From Nocardiopsis sp. CC223A (GTDB taxonomy: Bacteria > Actinomycetota > Actinomycetes > Streptosporangiales > Streptosporangiaceae): a DNA stretch of 64,000 nt. Made by a program: the position numbers and the translations under genes. The notes beneath the pieces are model-generated. The model made no database searches. It was not told the origin of the DNA and was given only the letters and a program-made list of their open reading frames with translations. The stretch covers positions 43,953 through 107,952 of the forward strand of contig NZ_JASFDV010000012.1 in assembly GCF_030766825.1 (NCBI RefSeq). The letters are read 5' to 3'. Positions 35,654-45,602 of the stretch are shown here, piece after piece. Within the stretch, counting starts at the first letter, position 1. Every line of letters starts with the position of its first letter.

Positions 35654-37288
35654 TCACCGTATCGGGGCCTCGCCCTTGTCGGACAGCCGCCCGTCGGCGA
35701 AGCAGACCTGGTAGAACACCTGCTCGTCGTCGAACGGGTCCGCACTGCTGCGGTAGTAGCTGCACACCGCCCCCTCGGGCACCGCGCCCTCGGCCAGCTC
35801 CCGGGCGTCGAACGGCACCGAGAAGGGCGGCAGCACCTCCTCGACCTCGCTCTGCGGTGTGCCCGGGCGCAGCCCCGCGAACTCCTCCGGGGTGAGTGTG
35901 GTCTCCCGCAGGCCGGTGGCCATCACCCAGAAGACCAGCGCCGCCAGCCCCGCGATCGCCGTCAGGGGGACCGCCACCAGGGCCACCGACCAGCCGCGGA
36001 AACGGCGCCGGGCGGCCCGCTGGAGCCGGTCGATGGTGGTGTCCTCGTCCTCGTCGGCCGCCTCGTCGGGCGGCGCGGAGCCGCCCCGCAGGGGGATGAC
36101 CGCGCACACCTCCCAGGAGCCGTCGCCGGTGGGGCCCGCGGCGAAGGCCCCGCCCGCGAGCCGGACGCGTTCGCGCAGCCCGATCAGGCCGCGCCCGCCG
36201 CCGACCCCGTGCGGCCCGGTCTCCGCCTCCGCGGGGACGGGGTTGACCGCCCGCACCTCCAGGCGCTCCCCGTCCCCGGCGATGGAGAGGGCCACCTCCG
36301 CGCCCGGTGCGTGCCGGGTGGCGTTGGTCAGGGACTCCTGGACGACCCGGTGCACCGCCCGGCCCACCATGGGCGCCAGGACGGCGGTGTCGACGTCGCG
36401 GACCAGGGTGATCCGCATACCGGAGTCGCGGGCGCGCTCGACGAGGTCGGCGACGCCCTCCCCGGTCGGGGTGACGGGGTCGGGCTCGGCCTCGGTGCGC
36501 AGCACTCCGATGATCTCCCGTAGGTGCTCGGTGGCGGTGACCGCGGTGGCGCGCAGTTCGGCGGCGGCCTCGCGGTGCCGCTCCCCCAGTCCGGGGTCGA
36601 CCTCCAAAGCCCCGGCGCGCAGGGCGATCAGGCTGAGTTCGTGCCCCAGGGAGTCGTGCATGTCCTGGGCGATGCGCGAACGCTCCCGGCTGCGCGCCTG
36701 CTCGGCGACGAGCCGGTGCTCGCGGCGGAGCTGGCGGGCGTGCTCCCAGCCCGCGGTGGCCAGCGCGGCGTGCTGGCGGCGGTGGGCCCCGAGCAGCCAC
36801 GCGGGCCCGGTGTTGACCAGCAGGGTGACGACCGCCACCGCCCACGTGCTCAGCGGGTAGGCGCCCCACAGCAGCGGCAGGGTGCCGAGCAGCAGGGCCG
36901 CGGCGGCCAGGGCCAGTGCGGGGCGCGTGTCGGGCGAGCGGCGGCCCGCGAGGTAGGAGACGCACGCCAGCAGCAGTCCGCCGCAGAAGAACCAGAACGA
37001 CGACGCCGCGGCCACGACCAGGGCGGCCGGGGGGTGGCGGCGCGCGAGCACGATGGCGACGGCGGCCGCCGCCACCCCGATCGCGCCCCGGGCCACGGCC
37101 TCTCCGGCGCCGAACCCGCCGGTCGCGGAGATCAACGTCACCTCGCCGGCGAACGGCAGCGCGGCGACCGCGCCCAGGGCCGCGTCGCCCAGCGCGGCGG
37201 CCCGGGTGGGCGGCCCGGGCAGCGGCCGCAGCGCGCGCCGCAGGGCGCGGCGGGCGCGGATCTCTCGGGTCGGGGCGGGTTCTTCCAT
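35654..37288 (-). CDS. Histidine kinase with extra C-terminal membrane span and extracytoplasmic domain
   Basis: 544 residues. About five or six N-terminal membrane spans (~35-165), a HisKA_3 dimerisation helix with phospho-acceptor His211 (RIAQDMHDSLGHE), then an ATPase domain (QESLTNATRHAPG and GVGGGRGLIGLRERV). After the kinase comes an acidic linker, a single span (~433-458, GWSVALVAVPLTAIAGLAAL) and a ~85-residue tail with TPEEFAGLRPGTPQSEVEEV. That phrase resembles BamE/SmpA-type small domains, and Cys509 and Cys529 could form a disulfide. The tail is expected outside the cell and could sense a signal. It pairs with the LuxR regulator downstream. ATG 37288 is the first convincing start. 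Confidence 0.92.
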   Translation of the reverse strand: MEEPAPTREIRARRALRRALRPLPGPPTRAAALGDAALGAVAALPFAGEVTLISATGGFGAGEAVARGAIGVAAAAVAIVLARRHPPAALVVAAASSFWFFCGGLLLACVSYLAGRRSPDTRPALALAAAALLLGTLPLLWGAYPLSTWAVAVVTLLVNTGPAWLLGAHRRQHAALATAGWEHARQLRREHRLVAEQARSRERSRIAQDMHDSLGHELSLIALRAGALEVDPGLGERHREAAAELRATAVTATEHLREIIGVLRTEAEPDPVTPTGEGVADLVERARDSGMRITLVRDVDTAVLAPMVGRAVHRVVQESLTNATRHAPGAEVALSIAGDGERLEVRAVNPVPAEAETGPHGVGGGRGLIGLRERVRLAGGAFAAGPTGDGSWEVCAVIPLRGGSAPPDEAADEDEDTTIDRLQRAARRRFRGWSVALVAVPLTAIAGLAALVFWVMATGLRETTLTPEEFAGLRPGTPQSEVEEVLPPFSVPFDARELAEGAVPEGAVCSYYRSSADPFDDEQVFYQVCFADGRLSDKGEAPIR

Positions 37289-37475
37289 ACCGCCGAAGCT
37301 ACCGATCGGCGCACCGCGGCCGGTACCCACGAAAGTCAGCCCCGAAGCGACCGATCAGGCCTATCATGGGATGAATTGCGGTCCCCTTCCGTGGTCCCCC
37401 TCGTCGCGTCGTGCTGGAACCCGGAAAGCGCCCAGGACGAGCGCGCGGGACGGGAACCACGAAAGGGGCGGACGC

Positions 37476-38765
37476 ATGTCGCCGCTGGAGACCCTGCGCC
37501 GAATGCACCACCTGGCCGGATGGCCTCTTCTCACGGCGAGCTTCATGGCCCGCCTGCCGATCTCGATGTCCCTCATCGGCCTGCTCACCCTCGTCACCGG
37601 GGCCACCGGCAGCGTGGCCGCCGGCGGGGCGGTGAGCGGGGCCTTCGCCCTCGGCGGGACCGTCGGCGGGCCCGTCATCGCCCGGTTCGCCGACCGCCAC
37701 GGCCAGCGCCCGCCCCTGCTGGTGATGTCGCTGGTCGACGCCGTCCTCATCGCGCTGCTCGTGGCAGCCGTCCTGGCCGGGTACGGCCTGCCCGTCCTGG
37801 CCGGGCTCGCCGCCCTGGCTGGCCTGTGCCTGCCCCAGGTCGCGCCCATGGCGCGCACCCGCTGGGTGGTGCTCATCCGCGAACGCGGCGACCGGGGCGC
37901 GGAGCGGGAGCGCTCGCTGGCCGCCGCCATGTCGGTGGAGGGCGTGCTCGACGAGGCCGCCTTCGTCCTGGGTCCGGCCCTGGTCGGCGTCCTGACCGTG
38001 CTGGTCTCGCCCACCGCCAGCGTGCTGGGCGCCGCCGCGCTCATCGGTGTGTTCGGAACGGTGTTCGCGCTGCACCCCACGGCCCCGCCCGGGTCCGCGC
38101 CGGTGCGCGGCCGGGGCGGCCGGATCGCCGTGCCCGCCCTGCTGGTGCTGGCCGTGCCCATGTTCTGCCAGGGCCTGTTCTTCGGCGGCATGTCCACCGG
38201 GGTCACCGCGTTCGCCGCCGAGTCGGGGTACGGCGACCTGTCAGGGCTGATGTACGCGGTGATGGGCGCCAGCAGCGCCGTGGCGGGGCTGCTGACGGCC
38301 TCCCTGCCGGCGGGTTTCACCCTCACCGCCCGCGCACGGGCGGCGGCCGGGGCGCTGTTCCTGCTCTCCCTGCCGCTGTACCTGCCGCACGGCGCGCTCA
38401 CCCTGGCCCTGGCCGTGTTCGTGCTGGGCGCCGCGATCGGGCCGCACCTGGTGAGCCTGTTCGCGCTGGTGGAGCGGGCCGCCCCGGCCAGCCGCCTGTC
38501 GCAGTCGATGGCGATCGTGCTGAGCAGCCTCATCCTGGGCCAGGCCCTGGGCTCGGCGGCGGCCGGGTCGCTGGCCGACGCGCACGGCTACCAGGGGGCG
38601 TTCGCCCTGGCCACGCTGGGCGGACTGGTGTCCCTGCTGGTGACCGTGACGATCATGCGAACCCGCTGGTACGGGCGTTCTCCGGAGGTCGGGGCGGCTC
38701 CCGGTTCCGAGGACGTACCGGGCGTACCGGCCCACGAGAGTGATGCCGGGAACATCCGGCGTTAA
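37476..38765 (+). CDS. MFS transporter
   Basis: 429 residues with about 12 hydrophobic segments, a major facilitator superfamily exporter or importer. The inter-helix loop RFADRHGQRPPLLV matches the MFS motif A region. The cytoplasmic loop after helix 6 carries RERGDRGAERERSLAAA. The substrate is unknown. ATG 37476 has GAAAGGGGCG upstream. The open frame extends 140 codons further upstream, antisense to the kinase gene, but that part is not MFS-like. Divergent from the kinase gene. Confidence 0.92.
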   Translation: MSPLETLRRMHHLAGWPLLTASFMARLPISMSLIGLLTLVTGATGSVAAGGAVSGAFALGGTVGGPVIARFADRHGQRPPLLVMSLVDAVLIALLVAAVLAGYGLPVLAGLAALAGLCLPQVAPMARTRWVVLIRERGDRGAERERSLAAAMSVEGVLDEAAFVLGPALVGVLTVLVSPTASVLGAAALIGVFGTVFALHPTAPPGSAPVRGRGGRIAVPALLVLAVPMFCQGLFFGGMSTGVTAFAAESGYGDLSGLMYAVMGASSAVAGLLTASLPAGFTLTARARAAAGALFLLSLPLYLPHGALTLALAVFVLGAAIGPHLVSLFALVERAAPASRLSQSMAIVLSSLILGQALGSAAAGSLADAHGYQGAFALATLGGLVSLLVTVTIMRTRWYGRSPEVGAAPGSEDVPGVPAHESDAGNIRR

Positions 38766-38869
38766 ACGCGCGTTAAAAGACGACCCGCGGAACTCATCGA
38801 CCCTTAGGCTCGGACCTTGTGCTCGGACTCATGACCATCCTCGACTCCCGCCGTTCGAAAGAGGACGAC

Positions 38870-39283
38870 GTGCCCCAGCTCACCGGACTGGCCCGCATCA
38901 CCCTCTCGGTGCGCGACCGCGACGAAAGCGTGGACTTCTACCGCGACGTGCTCGGCTTCAAGGTCAAGTGCCGCCGCGACCACGACGGCACCCTGCGGAC
39001 CGAGTGCCTGCATCCCGCCTCGGGGCTGCTCCTGGCCCTGATCCAGCACCGGAACAACTTCAAGAACCGGTTCGACCGCAGGCACTGCGGCCTGGACCGG
39101 CTCACCCTCGGCGTCGCCAACCTCGGCGAGCTGGAGGCGTGGGAGGAGCGGTTCGTCGACAAGGACGTGGACCACCTGCCGATCGTGCACGGCGAGGAGG
39201 GGTCCACCCTGCTCTTCTACGACCCCGACGGCACGGAGCTGGCCCTGTTCACCCGCGCCGACCTGGAGGACGACGAGGGCTGA
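38870..39283 (+). CDS. VOC-family (glyoxalase/dioxygenase fold) protein
   Basis: 137 residues, one vicinal-oxygen-chelate module pair. ARITLSVRDRDESVDFYRDV at the start and LLFYDPDGTELALF at the end are typical; the Glu in the last motif is the usual metal ligand. The reaction is unknown. GTG 38870 has AAAGAGGA directly upstream and is preferred over ATG 38831. It converges on the DeoR gene with an 18-base gap. Confidence 0.88.
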   Translation: MPQLTGLARITLSVRDRDESVDFYRDVLGFKVKCRRDHDGTLRTECLHPASGLLLALIQHRNNFKNRFDRRHCGLDRLTLGVANLGELEAWEERFVDKDVDHLPIVHGEEGSTLLFYDPDGTELALFTRADLEDDEG

Positions 39284-39301
39284 CAGGGCCTGCCCGCCCG
39301 C

Positions 39302-40075
39302 TCAGCGCTCGCACTCCACCAGCTTCAGGCGCACGTCACGCTCGGCCAGCTCGTCGACGGCCGAGCGCGGCAGCCGGTCGTCGGTGATGATGAGGTCGAA
39401 CTGCTCCAGGCTCGCCACCCGGAAGGTGCCGAACTTCCCGTACTTGGTGCTGTCCACGGTGAGCACGCTCTTGGAGGCGATGCGCAGCAGCTGCTGCTTG
39501 GCGATCACCTTGGCCTCGGACGGGGTGGTCGAGCCGCGCTCGGCGTCCCAGGAACTGCTGGCGATGAACGCCAGGTCCACGTTGACCTGCTTGAGGAACT
39601 CGGCGGTGAAGCGGCCCACCGAGGAGTGGTCGGAGTGCGACACCACGCCGCCGGTGTGGATGAGCTCGATGCCCGGGTACTCCATCAGGTGGCCGACGAC
39701 GTTGAAGTCGCTGGTGATGACGGTGAGCCCCACCTTGTCGGTGAGCATCGGGACCATCTGGAGGGTGGTCGTGCCCGCGTCGAGGTAGATCGTGAAGTTC
39801 TCGCGCACCAGGTCGGCCGCGGCCCGTGCGATGGCCCGCTTGGCGGGCACCTCCAGCTGGGCCTTGGCCAGGTAGGACGGCTCGCTCTTGAGCCGCGCGG
39901 CGAGCCGCACCCCTCCGGTGACCGACAGGACCTTGCCGTCGTTCTCCAGCGCCTGGATGTCGCGACGGACGGTCATGTGGGACACGGACAGCATCGAGGT
40001 GAGCTCGTTGATACTCAGCACATGGCGCTCTTGGAGGAGCTTGAGGATGTGCTCTCGTCGCTGGTCCGGAATCAT
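39302..40075 (-). CDS. DeoR-family transcriptional regulator
   Basis: 257 residues. The N-terminal HTH (DQRREHILKLLQERHVLSIN, SVSHMTVRRDIQALENDGKV) matches the DeoR pattern. The C-terminal sugar-phosphate sensing domain shows IYLDAGTTTLQM, TVITSDFNVV and the IASSSWDAERGSTTPSEAKV loop. It should respond to a phosphorylated sugar. ATG 40075 has GAGGCG upstream; GTG 40087 is an alternative. It is divergent from the glycerophosphodiesterase-like gene, a possible target. Confidence 0.94.
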   Translation of the reverse strand: MIPDQRREHILKLLQERHVLSINELTSMLSVSHMTVRRDIQALENDGKVLSVTGGVRLAARLKSEPSYLAKAQLEVPAKRAIARAAADLVRENFTIYLDAGTTTLQMVPMLTDKVGLTVITSDFNVVGHLMEYPGIELIHTGGVVSHSDHSSVGRFTAEFLKQVNVDLAFIASSSWDAERGSTTPSEAKVIAKQQLLRIASKSVLTVDSTKYGKFGTFRVASLEQFDLIITDDRLPRSAVDELAERDVRLKLVECER

Positions 40076-40314
40076 CGTTCGCCTCACAGTCGGGGGCCTG
40101 GCCGCTGCGCCGTGCGGTCACGACGCCGTGTAACAAAGTTTCCCATTTCGCGGCACCGGGGACGGCGGTCCCACGACGTGAGTCCGCTCGCAATCGCACG
40201 GGAACACCCCGGACACGCCTCACGTTCGTGCCCCGACGGCGCCCGCCGCCGCCGGTTTCGGCGTTTTTCCTGTTTGCCCCACGTGCGCCGGTGGTTTTTG
40301 CCACTCTTGACAGC

Positions 40315-41034
40315 ATGACGTTGTCCATCGCACTACGCGGAGACACCGCACGTTTCCCCGGGAACACGCTCCCGGCCCTGCGCTCAGCCTGGCGCGCCGG
40401 GGCCGACCTGGTCAAGATCGACGTCCACCTGACCTCGGACGGGTACCCCGTCCTGGTCGACGAACGCACCGTGGCGACCCCGGGGTCCCCGCCGCGGCCG
40501 GTGGCCGAACTGACCCTCGCCGAACTCGCCGGAGCCCGCGACGACGTGGAACGGCGCATCCCGACACTGATGGAGGTCGCCGCGGAGTTCACCGGTGACG
40601 AGGGGCCGCCCCTGCTGGTGGACTCCGCCTCTCCGGAGGCCGCGCTGGCCGCCGACTCCCTGTTACGCGACCGGGTCACCGCCCGGGTCCTGCACACCGG
40701 CTCCACCGAGACCCTGGCCGCCCTGCGCGCCCAGAACCCCGACGCCCGCCTCATGATCGCATGGGACCAGCCGACCCCGCCGTCGGAGTCGGCCCTGCGC
40801 GGACTGCGGCCGACGTACCTGGGAACGCACCACACCCTGATCACGCGGGATTCGATCGGGGAAATGCACAGATTCGGATATTCGGTCGCCGCGTGGACGG
40901 TGAACGACTTCACGGAGATGACCCGATTGGTGGGAATGGGAGTGGACGCCATCGCCACCGAACGAGTGGACGATCTCGTCCCCCTCACGACCGGCCGCGT
41001 CCAGGGAGGAGTACAGACGACGGGGCAGCTCTGA
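40315..41034 (+). CDS. Glycerophosphodiester phosphodiesterase homologue without catalytic residues
   Basis: 239 residues. The GDPD TIM-barrel pattern is clear: ALRGDTARFPGNTLPALRSA at the start, GADLVKIDVHLTSDGYPVLV, and VAAWTVNDFTEMTRLVGMGV with AIATERVDDL at the end. The active-site positions have changed: HRG is LRG (Leu7), ENT is GNT, the metal-binding ExD is KxD (Lys34), and the HD after the second strand is VD (Val48). It is therefore probably not an active phosphodiesterase and may bind a ligand. No signal peptide. Divergent from the DeoR gene. Confidence 0.82.
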   Translation: MTLSIALRGDTARFPGNTLPALRSAWRAGADLVKIDVHLTSDGYPVLVDERTVATPGSPPRPVAELTLAELAGARDDVERRIPTLMEVAAEFTGDEGPPLLVDSASPEAALAADSLLRDRVTARVLHTGSTETLAALRAQNPDARLMIAWDQPTPPSESALRGLRPTYLGTHHTLITRDSIGEMHRFGYSVAAWTVNDFTEMTRLVGMGVDAIATERVDDLVPLTTGRVQGGVQTTGQL

Positions 41035-41058
41035 GCCGCTGACACGGCCTCATGCGCA

Positions 41059-41089
41059 CCGTGGCGTCCCTGGGGAGGAGGCGCCACGG
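41059..41089 (+). terminator. Terminator after GDPD-like gene
   Basis: CCGTGGCG and CGCCACGG form an 8-bp stem around a 15-base loop, 25 bases after the stop. Confidence 0.5.
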
Positions 41090-41147
41090 AGGGCATTTCC
41101 CGCGACATTTTTCGCACGGCTCACATGTGCCACGAAACCTCGCCGTT

Positions 41148-41167
41148 AACCACCGAGTTCCGTGGTT
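41148..41167. promoter_or_regulatory. Inverted repeat upstream of tetR, candidate operator
   Basis: AACCAC and GTGGTT are arranged symmetrically within 20 bp, about 60 bases before the TetR start. The size and place fit an autoregulatory TetR site; the centre is only partly symmetric. Confidence 0.35.
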
Positions 41168-41227
41168 CCGCCCGTTTCGCCGCACGATCGCGGATACCCT
41201 CGAAAACGATTCACGCAAGGAACCCTG

Positions 41228-41902
41228 ATGCGCCCCGACGTCCCCTCGGCGGTGCGCACCCGAGCGATGAGACACCGACACATGACGGCCGACATCTCCC
41301 CTCACGCGCTCCGCGCAACGGCCCCCGTCCTGGACTGTGCCGCCAGGCTGTTCGCCGAGCACGGTTCCCGAGGCCTGCCCATGTCCGACCTGACCCGCCG
41401 CATCTCGGCGGCGACCGGAACGGACCCCGCCTCGCTGCGGCGCGTCTTCCCCACCCGCTTCGACCTGGCCTACGCGGTGGTCCTGCGCTCGGCCCGGGAG
41501 CAGGTGGAGTGCCAACTGGCCGCCGACGACCCCGGGACCGGTGCCGTCGAGCGCATGTCCGCTCTGGTCGTCCGGCACGTGGAGACGGGCTGGCGGCACC
41601 GGACCGCCACCGCGCTGGCACACGAGATCCTGCCGACCCTGCGCGCCATCCACCAGGAACGGCACCGTGAGATCGGCGCGCTCAACCGCACCTACCGCGA
41701 GCACATCCGCCGGATCATCGTCGACGGCGTCCTGTCCGGCGCCTTCCACGTGGACGACCCGGGCCGGGCCGCCGACGAGGTGCTGGACACCTTCGACTCC
41801 CTGCTGCACTGGTACCGCCCCGAGGGCGGGCTCAGCCTGGACGACCTGGGGTCGGTCTACGTGGACCTGGTCATCCACCACCACCTGGGGTGTCCGCGCT
41901 GA
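41228..41902 (+). CDS. TetR-family transcriptional regulator
   Basis: 224 residues. After a ~25-residue leader the TetR HTH appears: APVLDCAARLFAEHGSRGLP, MSDLTRRISAATGTDPASLR, then RVFPTRFDLAYAVVLRS. The C-terminal ligand-binding part is helical (EILPTLRAIHQERHREIGAL). Its effector is unknown. ATG 41228 has AAGGAA upstream. The 3' end overlaps the convergent SGNH hydrolase gene by 32 bases. Confidence 0.88.
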   Translation: MRPDVPSAVRTRAMRHRHMTADISPHALRATAPVLDCAARLFAEHGSRGLPMSDLTRRISAATGTDPASLRRVFPTRFDLAYAVVLRSAREQVECQLAADDPGTGAVERMSALVVRHVETGWRHRTATALAHEILPTLRAIHQERHREIGALNRTYREHIRRIIVDGVLSGAFHVDDPGRAADEVLDTFDSLLHWYRPEGGLSLDDLGSVYVDLVIHHHLGCPR

Positions 41903-43880
41903 CCTCGCCCTGGACGCCGCCGTCGGCGCGGGACCGGCCCAGCAGCGCGTCCAGGTCCACCGACTCGGCCAGCGCGCGCAGGCCCGCGTCCCCGGGGTGG
42001 ATGTGGTCGCCCGAGTCGTAGGCGGGCAGCAGCCGGGTCGGGTCCTGCGGGTCGCGCAGCACCGCGTCGAAGTCCCACACCCCGTCGAACGGCGACGAGG
42101 GGTCCGGGGCCCGCGACCGCAGGTGCGCGTTGACCGTCCGGCGGGCGGTCTCCACCTGCGCGGTGCAGCGCGCCTCGCCCGCGCACGGGCCCAGGGTGGC
42201 CACGAACACCCGCATCCCCCGGTCCCGGGCCGCGGCCGCCAGCTCCTCCAGCCCCGCGATGACCTGCTCGGGCGGGGTGCCCCAGCGCAGGTCGTTGATC
42301 CCGGCGAAGAGGACGAGCGTGTCCGCCCCGTACTGGCCGAACACGTCGCGTGGGGCACGGTGGAGCTGGGAGACCCCGGAGGCGTTCACCGACGCCCCCT
42401 CCCCCGGGTAGGCGTCGCTCACCACGTGGTTGCCCGAGATGCCCAGGTTGAGGACTCCCGGGTGGGGCAGGTCCGCGCGGGCGTGCAGGCGCGCGCTGAG
42501 CACGTCCGGCCAGCGCGCGTGCCCGTCACGGGTGGAGCGGACGCCGTCGGTGATGGAGTCGCCGAACGCGACGACCGCTCCGGGCCCGTCCGCGACCTCG
42601 ATTCCGGTGAGGAAGGGCCACTGGTAGAGGCGACCGGTGAACGGGGCGCCGGTGGTGTCGAGGGTGAGGTCGCCGCCGCCGGGCTCCCCGAGGTAGCTCG
42701 TGTCCCCGGCCGCGTAGTGCAGCGGCGCGGCGTACACGGGGTCGGGCAGGTAGAGGCTGACCAGGGCGTCGGTCTGCGGCGGCAGCAGCAGGTCGACGGG
42801 GTCGCTGTAGACCTGCCCCCCGGCCGGGATGGACACGTCGGAGCGGCCGCCGAAGGTGAGCGGGACGGCCGAGCCGTGCGTGGCGGCGCCGGTCCCGCGC
42901 AGGGCCACCGAGGCGGCGCCGATGGTGACCGGCTCGGCGGCGAAGGTGTTGTCCAGCCGGATCCGGACCCGGTGGCCGCCCGCGGTGCTGCGCACCGCCA
43001 GGCGGACCGTCTGGTCCTGCCAGGGGCCCACCTCCATGTAGGCCGAGGTGGCGCGGGCCCAGGTCCCGGTCCACCCGTGGTCGGCCGCGCGGGCGCCGAT
43101 GGAGAAGACGTGCAGGTTCCCGGTGTCGGCGCCGGTTCCGGGCAGCACCAGGTGGGAGACCTCCCGCCCGGGGTCGGCGGGCACCGAGCGCGCGTACAGG
43201 CGCACCGCCCCCGGCACGGTGCCGGCACCGTCCTCGGCGTCCGTGTTGGCGTAGGGCAGGACCAGGGCGGCGTCGCCCGCCGGGCCGGCGGCCCAGTCCG
43301 GCGCGGTGAGGGTGAAGGGCTGCCCGGTGCCGTCGGTGTAGACGATCCGGCCGCTGCCGCCGACCGGGGCACCGCCCGCGCCGGTGGCCGTGACCAGGAA
43401 CGTCAGTGACTCGTAGCGGCCGTGCAGGCGCACCTGCTGCCCGTCGGCGACCAGGTGGTCCGGGCGTCCGGGCGCGTAGTCGGGGACCTCCAGGGTGGTG
43501 CCCAGCAGGGTGACCTCCCGCCCGGGCGTCCAGCCGGCCCGGGCCAGGGCCCGGGCGGAGAGGCTGTTGCCAGCGCCGTCGAGGTCGGCACCGGCCGCCG
43601 AACCGTCCCGGGAGACGCCGACCCGGTCGAGGAGGCTGTCGAAGGGGCGGCCCGGGGGTGCGACCGGGGCCTGCGGGACGGGATCGGTGGGCCGGGCGTC
43701 CACGTCCCGGGAGACGGTGGCGTGCAGGACGGTCACCAGGGCGGCGCCCGCCAGGACGGCGGCGAACGCGCGCAGCGGACCCCTGCTCCGGGGGGCGCTT
43801 CCGCGCCGCCGGGTCCTGCGGTGCGCCCCGCGCCCTGCTCTCCGCTCCTCCACCACACGCCTCTCCGGTCCGTCGGACAC
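41871..43880 (-). CDS. Large secreted SGNH/GDSL hydrolase
   Basis: 669 residues. The Arg-rich n-region and one hydrophobic segment (LRAFAAVLAGAALVTVLHAT, ~36-55) act as an export signal or anchor. About 350 residues of beta-rich sequence follow, likely a carbohydrate-binding or jelly-roll part. The catalytic domain then has block I FGDSITDG, block II GISGNHV, block III GINDLRWG and block V DHIHPGDAG, so Ser, Gly, Asn and His are all present. Likely an esterase acting on acetylated or acylated glycans outside the cell. It overlaps the TetR gene end by 32 bases, tail to tail. Confidence 0.9.
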   Translation of the reverse strand: MSDGPERRVVEERRAGRGAHRRTRRRGSAPRSRGPLRAFAAVLAGAALVTVLHATVSRDVDARPTDPVPQAPVAPPGRPFDSLLDRVGVSRDGSAAGADLDGAGNSLSARALARAGWTPGREVTLLGTTLEVPDYAPGRPDHLVADGQQVRLHGRYESLTFLVTATGAGGAPVGGSGRIVYTDGTGQPFTLTAPDWAAGPAGDAALVLPYANTDAEDGAGTVPGAVRLYARSVPADPGREVSHLVLPGTGADTGNLHVFSIGARAADHGWTGTWARATSAYMEVGPWQDQTVRLAVRSTAGGHRVRIRLDNTFAAEPVTIGAASVALRGTGAATHGSAVPLTFGGRSDVSIPAGGQVYSDPVDLLLPPQTDALVSLYLPDPVYAAPLHYAAGDTSYLGEPGGGDLTLDTTGAPFTGRLYQWPFLTGIEVADGPGAVVAFGDSITDGVRSTRDGHARWPDVLSARLHARADLPHPGVLNLGISGNHVVSDAYPGEGASVNASGVSQLHRAPRDVFGQYGADTLVLFAGINDLRWGTPPEQVIAGLEELAAAARDRGMRVFVATLGPCAGEARCTAQVETARRTVNAHLRSRAPDPSSPFDGVWDFDAVLRDPQDPTRLLPAYDSGDHIHPGDAGLRALAESVDLDALLGRSRADGGVQGEVSADTPGGGG

Positions 43881-44113
43881 TCCGGTACTGACGATCCGTC
43901 CGACGGTGCCGGGTTCAGGGTGGTTGTGAGACGTGGGACACCACGGGGGGGAGAGACCGGTGCCGGGTCCGGACCGGAGGCCGAGTCTAGACGAGGCGGG
44001 GCCGCGGACCGGACGACTCGGCCGGATTCGAGGGCCCGTGGAACTTCAACGCGTATTCAACGCGGCCCCCTGGACGGGACCGTGGGAACCCGTGGCCGAC
44101 CGTGGCGACAGTG

Positions 44114-44154
44114 AAAGCGCCCCCTGCCTGTTGGTCCAGGTGGGAGGCGCTTTT
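44114..44154. terminator. Terminator next to tRNA(CAU)
   Basis: AAGCGCC and GGCGCTT, extended by imperfect pairing inside, form a stem-loop. TTTT follows on the plus strand and CTTTC on the minus strand, where it ends the tRNA transcript. Confidence 0.55.
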
Positions 44155-44170
44155 ATCGCTGTAGGGGGAG

Positions 44171-44244
44171 TAGGCCGGGCAGGACTCGAACCCGCGACCC
44201 AGGGATTATGAGTCCCCTGCTCTAACCAGCTGAGCTACCGGCCC
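44171..44244 (-). tRNA. tRNA with CAU anticodon (tRNA-Ile2 or tRNA-Met)
   Basis: Clover-leaf sequence of 74 bases on the minus strand. The acceptor GGGCCGG pairs with CCGGCCT (one wobble), the D-arm is GCTCAGCTGGTTAGAGC, the anticodon loop is CTCATAA (CAU), and the T-arm is GCGGGTTCGAGTCCTGC. CCA is not encoded. C4 and C5 in the acceptor stem are determinants of the lysidine-modified tRNA-Ile2 rather than elongator Met, so Ile2 is the more likely identity. Confidence 0.93.
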
Positions 44245-44465
44245 GCCGTCGTCGACGCACGTCATCCTAACAGGGTGTGTCCGACGTTTCCGAGTCGTGA
44301 ATGTACTGCCGCGCAAGGGATGGCGGGTCCCCGCGGTACCGGCCGGAGGCGTTGGACGCACCTGGGTCGCGGGGCGCGGCACGGCGCGGTCTAGTGTGGT
44401 GTGGTGCGGCGCGCGCCAGGCGACCCCGGCGCCCGGTACCGGCGCCGCTTCGTACCCGTTGGTAA

Positions 44466-45494
<1,029 letters not shown>

Positions 45495-45529
45495 GGGACC
45501 GGCCGGTCCGAAGGACCGCGGACCGCCGC

Positions 45530-45560
45530 ACGGCGGGCGCGCCACCGGCGCGCCCGCCGT
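45530..45560 (+). terminator. Terminator after mdh
   Basis: A perfect 14-bp stem (ACGGCGGGCGCGCC and its complement) with a 3-base loop lies 36 bases after the mdh stop. Confidence 0.75.
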
Positions 45561-45602
45561 CACCGTGTCCGGGCCCTTCCCGGAGCGGGCAGTATAGAGA
45601 CC

